From: Sporosarcina sp. BI001-red
GTDB taxonomy: Bacteria > Bacillota > Bacilli > Bacillales_A > Planococcaceae
Assembly: GCF_003384035.1 (NCBI RefSeq)
Contig: NZ_QQAK01000012.1
Coordinates: 248,001-312,000, forward strand
Reading direction: 5' to 3'
DNA: 64,000 nucleotides
Shown one piece after another: positions 58,267 to 64,000 of the stretch. The position numbers were made by a program, and so were the translations under genes. Position 1 is the first letter of the stretch, and the number at the start of each line of letters is the position of its first letter. The notes beneath the pieces were generated by a model. It saw nothing but the letters and a program-made list of their open reading frames with translations, was not told where the DNA came from and ran no database searches.

Positions 58267-58800
58267 TTGTTGGGTCTCTTAATTTCGTTTGTTACAGGAA
58301 TTATATTTTTGATATTATCGGTTAAGATAGTAATCTCATTTATTAAAAAGAAGCCATTTCCTAAAAAATTATTGCTTGCAATGTTATTTGGGGTTGTATT
58401 GGTATCCTCAATCTATGTATACAAGGTGTATTTTTTTACATTTGATGATATTGATAAAGAATTCATCCAAAACGGACCTGGTCCTGATTTATCGCCTACT
58501 GAGGAATATACGGCAAATGCTTATTACGAACCATATGGTGGTGCGGCAGGAGGAGTTAATGTGTGGGTAGAAATAACAAAACATCATGAGAATGACAGTA
58601 AGAAAATAATTTATTATAGTGATGCAAATGACAATATTCTTCTGGATTGGGTAGATGAAAAAACGTTACTCATAACCAACGCAGCACCTTATAACAACAG
58701 TATGAAATTAGATGTGGAAACAGAAATTTATCATGATAGAGGATTAGCGTGTCGAAGTTGGTTGATGAAGGATGAGTATGAAACTTGTTATCAAGAATAA
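58267..58800 (+). CDS. DUF5412 family protein, 177 aa
   Basis: Two N-terminal membrane helices (about residues 2-20 and 36-53) precede a domain with EYTANAYYEPYGGAAGG and LLDWVDEKTLLI, as in DUF5412. TTG 58267 is 16 nt from the ribosome binding site AGAGGGG; an in-frame ATT at 58258 has better spacing. Second DUF5412 gene of the array, only distantly like that at 48011. Confidence 0.72.
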   Translation: MLGLLISFVTGIIFLILSVKIVISFIKKKPFPKKLLLAMLFGVVLVSSIYVYKVYFFTFDDIDKEFIQNGPGPDLSPTEEYTANAYYEPYGGAAGGVNVWVEITKHHENDSKKIIYYSDANDNILLDWVDEKTLLITNAAPYNNSMKLDVETEIYHDRGLACRSWLMKDEYETCYQE

Positions 58801-58809
58801 TCTTTTATT

Positions 58810-58866
58810 GTCAAACTAACTGAGGCGTTTGTTTCACCACTAGAACCGTTTAAAGGGGTCGCAAAG
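58810..58866 (+). repeat. Array repeat 17 (right side decayed)
   Basis: GTCAAACTAACTGAGGCGTT, then ACCGTTTAAAGGGGTCGC. Confidence 0.6.
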
Positions 58867-58953
58867 TACTTACTTTAATCGTGGCATAGCGTAAGAATGA
58901 GAACTAAAATGGGTAGGGGGAAAATAGTAAAAAAAAGATTGAGGATGAAAACA

Positions 58954-59438
58954 GTGAAGAAGTATAGAGGAGAATTAATTTGGGCTATTTATGACGGTCA
59001 GTTGGAAAAGGTAAAGAGAATCATACAGTTGGAAATAGACATCATAAAGCTGAGGATGATGGACGTACACCTCTCCACTGGACGGTACAGGAAGGTCATT
59101 TGGATATCTTGCAATTACTAGTTTCCTTAGGTGCTGACGTGAACGTAAAGGACGTCGAGGGGCATTCTCCTCTATACCAAGCTGCTGCCGATGGATACAT
59201 ACAACTAGTCCGATATCTTTTAGAAAATGGTGCTGATATTGAAATAAAGTCAAATAATAATACCACTCCAATAATAATTTCAAGCAGTTGGAATCAACTA
59301 GAAATCATAAAATTACTCATTCAAAGGGGTGCAAGAATTAATACAGAAGATGAGGATGGAAATACTGCTCTCTCTTATGCAAAAGAATATGAAAATGAGG
59401 AAGTCGCTAATTATCTGCGTGAGCATGGGGCAAAATAA
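58954..59438 (+). pseudogene. Ankyrin-repeat protein gene with frameshift
   Basis: GTG 58954 after TTGAGG begins KKYRGELIWAIYDGQLEKVKRI. At about 59040 the frame must shift to continue as HKAEDDGRTPLHWTVQEGHL and DILQLLVSLGADVNVKDVEG. Four to five ankyrin repeats follow to the stop. One insertion or deletion breaks the gene; a sequencing error would also explain it. Confidence 0.75.
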
Positions 59439-59444
59439 TATTAT

Positions 59445-59520
59445 CACCTAAACGGTGTTTATTAATAGTGAGCGATTCAGAAACAGGGATCTGCTCTCTT
59501 TCAACAAAAGGGCCATTATC
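59445..59520 (+). repeat. Array repeat 18
   Basis: CACCTAAACGGTGTTTATTA, CAGGGATCTGCTCTC, and TTCAACAAAAGGGCCATTAT at right. Confidence 0.72.
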
Positions 59521-59550
59521 CAGGTTACTTTAAAATTAGGGGTTGATATT

Positions 59551-59766
59551 TTGAAGAACAAAAAGTTAAGGATTATTTGGATTATCCCTAATATATTTTT
59601 ATATCTAATGTTCTTTGGTGCTTTAATTTTTGTGATTAGTAATTCCGAGGGTATAAGGGAAATAGGACAAACACCATTGTGGAGTTTACTACTAATTGGA
59701 CTATTTGTAGTATCTTTTGGAGGAAGTCTGCGGATATGGCAATGGATAGCTCAGGGTAAAATGTAA
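59551..59766 (+). CDS. Small membrane protein, 71 aa
   Basis: TTG 59551 follows TAGGGGTTG. Two helices, IIWIIPNIFLYLMFFGALIFVI and LWSLLLIGLFVVSFGGSL. Cassette between repeats 18 and 19. No family recognised. Confidence 0.6.
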   Translation: MKNKKLRIIWIIPNIFLYLMFFGALIFVISNSEGIREIGQTPLWSLLLIGLFVVSFGGSLRIWQWIAQGKM

Positions 59767-59773
59767 ATTACAT

Positions 59774-59836
59774 GTTAAACATTCGGGTGCAATTCTGGAA
59801 TTAGGATTATGCCGTTAAAGGGCCATTATGTTGAAT
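59774..59836 (+). repeat. Array repeat 19
   Basis: TTAAACATTCGGGTGCAATT, TTAGGATTATGCC, and GTTAAAGGGCCATTATGTTGAA at right in two blocks. Outer AAC and GTTGAA edges kept. Confidence 0.8.
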
Positions 59837-59888
59837 ACTAACAAGCGAGAAATAAAATGAGTGCAATTGTTAAATTAGGCGGTAACCT

Positions 59889-59932
59889 CTCTGCTAACGG
59901 GTCAGGATAATTGAATAACAAAGGGCAAATAA
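59889..59932 (+). repeat. Array repeat 20 (short)
   Basis: CTCTGCTAACGGGTCAGGAT and AACAAAGGGCAAATAATAG. Only about 50 bp separate it from repeat 19, so the unit between them is gene-free. Confidence 0.55.
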
Positions 59933-59960
59933 TAGAATTTTTCGGAAGTAGGGAAGAAAA

Positions 59961-60500
59961 ATGATTGAATTAAGAAAAATTACCCACGATAATTTTGAGG
60001 CGGTGTTGAAGTTAAGCATAACAGATGAGCAGAAAGGGAATGTGGATTCCAGCATATATTCTTTAGCTAGAGCCTATGTGAGGATACTCAACGACGAAAA
60101 GCCTCCTATGATCTTCGCTATATGCCATCATGATGAAGTCATAGGATATGTCGATATGGGATTTTACAAACAGGCGGAAAGTTCATTTTTACGTGAAAAA
60201 TATGGAGATAAATCCACTTATGGAATTAATCGCTTTATGATTGATGTAAAGCATCAGGGCAAAGGATTTGGCAAACAAGCCATGATGAAAGTTATTGATT
60301 ACATAATGTCGTTTCCACAAGGAAAAGCCGATGCAGTCTCTCTATCATATTGGCTGGTAAACGAAGCCGCCCGGAAGTTGTATGCGTCTGTCGGTTTCAT
60401 TGAAACAGGAGCGATATGGGACGGACAAACAGGGGGTAATTGGAATGCAGAAAGAAAAGATATAGAGTATGCAGAAGTAGGTGCCAGACTCGGATTATAA
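59961..60500 (+). CDS. GNAT acetyltransferase, 179 aa
   Basis: IELRKITHDNFEAVLKLS, the acetyl-CoA loop FMIDVKHQGKGFGKQAMMKV and KLYASVGFIETG. This is the spermidine/streptothricin-like GNAT layout, resembling the gene at 38310. ATG follows GTAGGGAAG. Acceptor unknown. Confidence 0.9.
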   Translation: MIELRKITHDNFEAVLKLSITDEQKGNVDSSIYSLARAYVRILNDEKPPMIFAICHHDEVIGYVDMGFYKQAESSFLREKYGDKSTYGINRFMIDVKHQGKGFGKQAMMKVIDYIMSFPQGKADAVSLSYWLVNEAARKLYASVGFIETGAIWDGQTGGNWNAERKDIEYAEVGARLGL

Positions 60501-60650
60501 AGCTAACAATTTGAATAGTGCATCGTACAGTATAAGACCAACTATGCGAAGTCAATAGTAAAAATGCAAAAAGAAAGCACAACATTAGCCGTGCAAAAAA
60601 GTGCACGCTTCCGCGAACCGTAATGAAGCGCAGATTACTTCAATAACAAT
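60501..60650 (+). other. Gene-free stretch before repeat 21
   Basis: A small hairpin GTGCA/TGCAC (about 60588-60603) lies here. No gene seen. Confidence 0.4.
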
Positions 60651-60720
60651 CTTTAGCAAACGGAGCGATTGTTTAACAAGGATTTGCACACTTTTCAGTA
60701 ACGGACCATCTTGTTTAATA
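60651..60720 (+). repeat. Array repeat 21
   Basis: TTTAGCAAACGGAGCGATTG, ACAAGGATTTGCACAC, and TCAGTAACGGACCATCTTG. Confidence 0.75.
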
Positions 60721-60746
60721 CCAAAAAATATACGTGGAGGATAGCA

Positions 60747-62021
60747 ATGAAACCTAAATTCCATGTTACACAAAACAGTTCCTTTATAGATACAGCATTG
60801 GAAATCCGAATCACCAATCTTCCACCGTGTGAGGTTGTAACGTTAAAAGCTGAAATGTGCGACAACCTTGGCAAGAATTGGGAGTCGTTTGCAGAACTTA
60901 TGTCTAATGACGAAGGGGAAATCAATTCAGCAACTGCGAAGCCTATATCTGGTACATACTTAACTCCTGATGTGACTGGTCTTTTTTGGTCTATGTCACC
61001 TGTCTCGAATGATAAACCAAAAAGAAGGACCCCTTTAAAACCATTGGAAACAAAGCTATTTGTAATGAGAGGGCAAGAAGTTTTGGCATTCACCTCGATA
61101 ATCCGAGAGGTGGTTTCGCTTAAAGTGGATAGACTTCCAGTACGTGAACGAGGACTTATCGGAATATTCTTTTATCACTCTAATGCCGGACCTTTACCCA
61201 CTGTTATCGTATTGGGTGGATCTGAAGGTGGGTTAAGGGAAAGCAATGCTGCATTGTTGGCATCGCATGGATTTAACACGTTAGCATTGGCGTACTTTGG
61301 TATTGAAGACTTACCAAAAGAGCTAGTGAATATTCCCTTGGATTATATCGAAGAAGCAATAGATTGGTTGAACGGTAATCCGAATGTTGACTCCAACAAA
61401 TTAGGTGTATTTGGAACATCTAAAGGTGGGGAACTAGCATTATTAAGTGCATCAATCTTTCCATCAATCAAGGCCGTTGTTGGATATGTGCCTAGTGGAG
61501 TTGTTTATCCAGGAATAGGTCAATCAGGACTTGGTTTAACTTCTTGGCAATATAAGGGGCAATCGTTACCATTTTCCTATGGCAAGGTTCCCATGGAGGT
61601 CACGAAGAAATTGGAACAGGCAATACATACAAGTAAACCGATATCCTGGCGTGAAACCTACCAATATTGGGCAGAAGGTGAGAAACAAGCAGAGATTGCA
61701 GTCGAAGATATTCAGGGTTCTATTCTTTTGATTTCTGGTGGTGATGACCAACTTTGGCCAGCTGATATCTTGTCTGAAAAAGTAATAACTAGATTGAAAA
61801 AACACAACCATCCTTACAATTTCAAACATATCAACTTTCCGAAAGCTGGTCATTCTTTTTCGGCTCCAGGATTTCCAACTACACAATCTGCCATGTCTCC
61901 ATTTGGAAATGGGAAGTTATTACTTGGAGGAACACCTAAAGATAACTCACAGGCTCAATTTGACGCTTGGCGAAGAACAGTCGTCTTTTTTAATGAAACC
62001 CTAACCTCTAGATTAGATTAA
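60747..62021 (+). CDS. Acyl-CoA thioesterase/BAAT-family hydrolase, 424 aa
   Basis: The N-terminal beta domain (residues about 10-130) matches the acyl-CoA thioester hydrolase/bile acid-CoA amino acid N-acyltransferase domain. The C-terminal alpha/beta-hydrolase has GVFGTSKGGELAL as nucleophile elbow with Ser, the acid Asp in SGGDDQLWPA and His in AGHSFSAPG. It probably hydrolyses or transfers acyl groups from CoA. ATG follows TGGAGGATAGC. The longest gene of the cassette array apart from the ABC permease. Confidence 0.9.
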   Translation: MKPKFHVTQNSSFIDTALEIRITNLPPCEVVTLKAEMCDNLGKNWESFAELMSNDEGEINSATAKPISGTYLTPDVTGLFWSMSPVSNDKPKRRTPLKPLETKLFVMRGQEVLAFTSIIREVVSLKVDRLPVRERGLIGIFFYHSNAGPLPTVIVLGGSEGGLRESNAALLASHGFNTLALAYFGIEDLPKELVNIPLDYIEEAIDWLNGNPNVDSNKLGVFGTSKGGELALLSASIFPSIKAVVGYVPSGVVYPGIGQSGLGLTSWQYKGQSLPFSYGKVPMEVTKKLEQAIHTSKPISWRETYQYWAEGEKQAEIAVEDIQGSILLISGGDDQLWPADILSEKVITRLKKHNHPYNFKHINFPKAGHSFSAPGFPTTQSAMSPFGNGKLLLGGTPKDNSQAQFDAWRRTVVFFNETLTSRLD

Positions 62022-62032
62022 TCTATGGGAGC

Positions 62033-62092
62033 TCAGCAAAAGGGTGCTTTAACGATACAAGGTTTGTGCTTAAATCGAGCCAAATTGATTAA
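62033..62092 (+). repeat. Array repeat 22 (full)
   Basis: CTCAGCAAAAGGGTGCTTTA, ATACAAGGTTTGTGC, and TTAAATCGAGCCAAATTG. Confidence 0.85.
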
Positions 62093-62154
62093 GAAACACG
62101 AGTTGCGATGTGAACAATTTATTTTAAATATTACCTATGAGTGGTGGTGATCAA

Positions 62155-62730
62155 GTGGAGTTGATATTTATTCGTCATGGCCAGGGAGAACACACACTAG
62201 ACATGCCTAATAGCTTGTACTTAAAGAGTCCTTCACTAACTATAAAAGGAATAAATCAAGCGAAATTGTTAAATGAAAAGTTCACTTTAACAGATAAGGA
62301 TATTATATTTATTAGTCCTATTAAAAGAACCATAGAGACAGCTCTAATTTGGACTAAGAATATTGACTGTCGTAAGATTGTAAGTCCATTTGTTTCTCCG
62401 CGTATATTCCCTACTCGTAAAGATGGTAAGACATTGCCTTGTGACGAAATTATTGATTTGGAAATAATAAAAAGAGATTATCCAGAACTAGAATTAGATA
62501 CGTACGCGTCTTCTAATTTATGGTCTAGTGGTATTAATACTATGTGTGATAGTGAATACAATAAGATTGCACGCGAATTTATTGCGAGTTTGAAGTTGTT
62601 AAAAAGAAATAAAATTTATGTAGTTTCGCACGATGGTACGATTACTGCATATCGCCAATTTATTTCTGGCTATAGTTTGTCAAGAAAAGATTTTCTGGAT
62701 GAAACAGGTTGGTTTGAAATTAGATGCTGA
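62155..62730 (+). CDS. Histidine phosphatase family protein, 191 aa
   Basis: Phosphoglycerate mutase-like fold. The catalytic RHG is in LIFIRHGQGEH, with SPIKRTIETA (second Arg) and VVSHDGTI (second His, SHxG variant) further on. GTG 62155 after GGTGGTGATCAA fits; ATG 62137 is in frame and also possible. Substrate unknown. Confidence 0.88.
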   Translation: MELIFIRHGQGEHTLDMPNSLYLKSPSLTIKGINQAKLLNEKFTLTDKDIIFISPIKRTIETALIWTKNIDCRKIVSPFVSPRIFPTRKDGKTLPCDEIIDLEIIKRDYPELELDTYASSNLWSSGINTMCDSEYNKIAREFIASLKLLKRNKIYVVSHDGTITAYRQFISGYSLSRKDFLDETGWFEIRC

Positions 62731-62769
62731 CCAAAAACTGTGCAATTGTGAGTTCAATTCTTTTATAAC

Positions 62770-62875
62770 TTTCAGCAAGAGGAGGCAATTCAGGCATAAG
62801 GATTTGCTCTCTTTTCAGTCAAACAGGGGCGTTAACCGTACAAGGTTGTTCATGAATAGGGACAAATGGTTGGAA
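62770..62875 (+). repeat. Array repeats 23 and 24 (tandem)
   Basis: First unit: TTTCAGCAAGAGGAGGCAAT, CATAAGGATTTGCTC, TTTTCAGTCAAACAGGGGC. Second unit overlaps it: CAAACAGGGGCGTTAACC, TACAAGGTTGTTC, then GAATAGGGACAAATGG. The tandem placement suggests loss of the cassette between them. Confidence 0.7.
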
Positions 62876-62922
62876 TTTTCTCTTAAGGTAAAAGCGCCTC
62901 TTATTACAAAGGATGCCTGCGT

Positions 62923-63309
62923 TTAGTCGCATTTTGGTATTTCATTTTCCTTTAATCTTTTTTGTTTGAAATCAATAGCGTGCCAATCTTGGGAGGTTTC
63001 GTTATTAAAAGTGATTGTCACTAGATCATTAGGAGGACCGTGGGCATCTTCAAATGTTATCGCCTGCACGGTAATATTAAATAAGTAAGTGCCTACGGGC
63101 AGCCTTTCAATTTTGATAATTTTTTCGCACTCAATTTGTTTGCCTTCGCCATACTGCTTCTCCAATTCCTTTTCAATAAAGGGATAAAGCATAGTAAAAA
63201 TCACGTCATCACGCAATTGTAGATCATTTTCGGTTACATTTTTGGATTTGACAGGGGAATAAGAGAAAAGGGTCAAGCAAGCAATCAATAATAAAAGGCT
63301 TTTTTTCAT
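62923..63309 (-). CDS. DUF3888 family secreted protein, 128 aa
   Basis: Signal peptide MKKSLLLLIACLTLFSYSPVKS followed by DDVIFTMLYPFIEKELEKQYG and LPVGTYLFNITVQAITFEDAHGPPNDLVTITF, the DUF3888 pattern. Minus strand, the only reversed intact gene in the array, so it needs its own promoter (AT-rich 63315-63360). ATG follows GGAGGAT. Function unknown. Confidence 0.82.
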   Translation of the reverse strand: MKKSLLLLIACLTLFSYSPVKSKNVTENDLQLRDDVIFTMLYPFIEKELEKQYGEGKQIECEKIIKIERLPVGTYLFNITVQAITFEDAHGPPNDLVTITFNNETSQDWHAIDFKQKRLKENEIPKCD

Positions 63310-63364
63310 AAAAATCCTCCATTCAATGCTAATTTTAGTATGAACAATTAAGTAATTTTTATTA

Positions 63365-63430
63365 AACTTATGAGGGTGTGTTAAACAAAAAAAACGGTCA
63401 AAATGTTCTTCAATCGGGGCAATATAATCG
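63365..63430 (+). repeat. Array repeat 25 (degenerate)
   Basis: TTATGAGGGTGTGTTAAAC, then AAAACGGTCAAAATG and TTCTTCAATCGGGGCAATA. Confidence 0.6.
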
Positions 63431-63455
63431 TTAAAGAACTGAGGAGGGAATTGTA

Positions 63456-63587
63456 TTGGGGTTTTTAATAGGTTTTTCTATTATCATAATTTTCCTATGG
63501 TCAATCGACTCTCAACTAAGAAAAGGGACAACGCAAAATGAAGAAATTAAAGAGTTATTGAAAAAATTGACCGATAACAACAGATGA
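63456..63587 (+). CDS. Small membrane protein, 43 aa
   Basis: TTG 63456 after TGAGGAGGG. One membrane helix (FLIGFSIIIIFLWSI) and a charged helix NEEIKELLKKLTDNNR. No family recognised. Cassette between repeats 25 and 26. Confidence 0.6.
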   Translation: MGFLIGFSIIIIFLWSIDSQLRKGTTQNEEIKELLKKLTDNNR

Positions 63588-63593
63588 CATCTT

Positions 63594-63660
63594 ACATAAT
63601 CGAGGGCAATTCCGTCCTAAGGATTGCAACTTTTTTTAGTAATAGAGCCAGATCGTTGTA
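63594..63660 (+). repeat. Array repeat 26
   Basis: TACATAATCGAGGGCAATTC, CCTAAGGATTGCAAC, and AGTAATAGAGCCAGATCG. Confidence 0.7.
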
Positions 63661-63729
63661 TTAAGAATGGAGTTTTGAATTTGAATTTATTGAATAACGG
63701 AAGCAATAAATCCCTATGAGCAACTTCAA

Positions 63730-63963
63730 GTGGTTAACAGTAGTGGCAAATTATATTACATGGTTTTTCAATCTCTAAAAGATGTTAAAGCCAGTTTAGA
63801 AACAGTGGGTACGACAGTGCTTGTCAAGTTGAACGAAGTGAAACCGAAAGATAACGATGTAAGGCAATATGTCTATTCTTTAACAATGGATCAGTATCAT
63901 GACACGATAGAGATTCAAGTTAATGGTGAATCCATGGCTCACCCAATGACTATTATAGACTAA
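63730..63963 (+). CDS. Hypothetical protein, about 77 aa, 5' end unclear
   Basis: Frame reading SSGKLYYMVFQSLKDVKASL then YVYSLTMDQYHDTIEIQVNG to MTIID. It stays open upstream to about 63694 (AINPYEQLQ), but no start with a ribosome binding site was found, so the cassette may be truncated at its 5' end. GTG 63730 is a placeholder. No family recognised. Confidence 0.45.
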   Translation: MVNSSGKLYYMVFQSLKDVKASLETVGTTVLVKLNEVKPKDNDVRQYVYSLTMDQYHDTIEIQVNGESMAHPMTIID

Positions 63964-64000
63964 TGGGTGTTCTCCTAAATAAAAATATAAACTTGTATAA

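Noticed and set aside
39915-64000. Repeats considered as a CRISPR array
   Set aside because: Spacing is 50 to over 1000 bp, the units hold genes, the repeats are degenerate and no cas genes are present.

Overview
The window looks like the chromosome of a low-GC, Gram-positive member of the Bacillales. Planococcaceae (Sporosarcina or a relative) is my best guess, by inference from gene families and the many TTG/GTG starts preceded by strong AGGAGG-type ribosome binding sites; no rRNA or core phylogenetic marker is present to prove it.

Layout. (1) 0-5.2 kb: a lipoprotein, a small membrane protein, and a three-gene module of secreted peptide, large FtsX-type ABC permease and ABC ATPase. (2) 5.7-22.6 kb: an ordinary chromosomal backbone with signal peptidase I, tRNA-Arg(CCT), an SDR dehydrogenase, DUF2500, a polar amino-acid ABC importer, DUF420, a YflT-type stress protein, an APC permease, an EAL phosphodiesterase, photolyase, a YhgE/Pip exporter-like protein, an HrtAB-like ABC exporter and an LD-carboxypeptidase. 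(3) 22.6-39.5 kb: an accessory region of single small enzymes (GNAT, VOC, Nudix, GrpB, methyltransferase, APH-like kinase, amidohydrolase) mixed with broken genes (Nudix, GNAT, amidase). (4) 39.9-64.0 kb: a long array of mostly one-gene units on the + strand. The units are separated by a degenerate but recognisable 50-65 bp repeat, counted about 28 times. Well-preserved copies have an outer stem TTCAACTAA/TTAGTTGAA, an inner stem such as GGTGCG/CGCACC, and a conserved right-hand core AAACGGGCCA.

Region 4 is organised like an integron gene-cassette array. Three near-identical elements (about 40.05-40.85, 47.16-47.88 and 54.25-55.05 kb), plus a decayed fourth at 41.04-41.14 kb, each carry the C-terminal end of a tyrosine recombinase facing away from the cassettes, a 19-bp hairpin whose arms show compensatory changes, a promoter-like TATAAT pointing into the cassettes, and a terminal TTCAAGAAACGGGCCA. 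Sequence identity between the three copies stops right after that core. A complete group II intron (48.46-51.18 kb) and a truncated sister copy (56.54-57.55 kb) are each inserted inside one of these repeats at nearly the same place, as group IIC-attC introns do in true integrons. Cassette cargo includes a Fic toxin with a VbhA-type antitoxin, a second Fic protein, GNAT acetyltransferases, a MazG-like protein, a NIPSNAP protein, two DUF5412 proteins, ankyrin repeats, an AAA-type kinase, a BAAT-type hydrolase, a histidine phosphatase and several tiny membrane proteins. No intact recombinase lies in the window, so an active system would need one encoded elsewhere.

A second secreted peptide/ABC module (41.3-44.9 kb), paralogous to the one at 1.4-5.1 kb but with the ATPase and permease genes in the opposite order, sits inside the array region. 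Both modules look GC-richer than their surroundings and may be peptide export or immunity systems.
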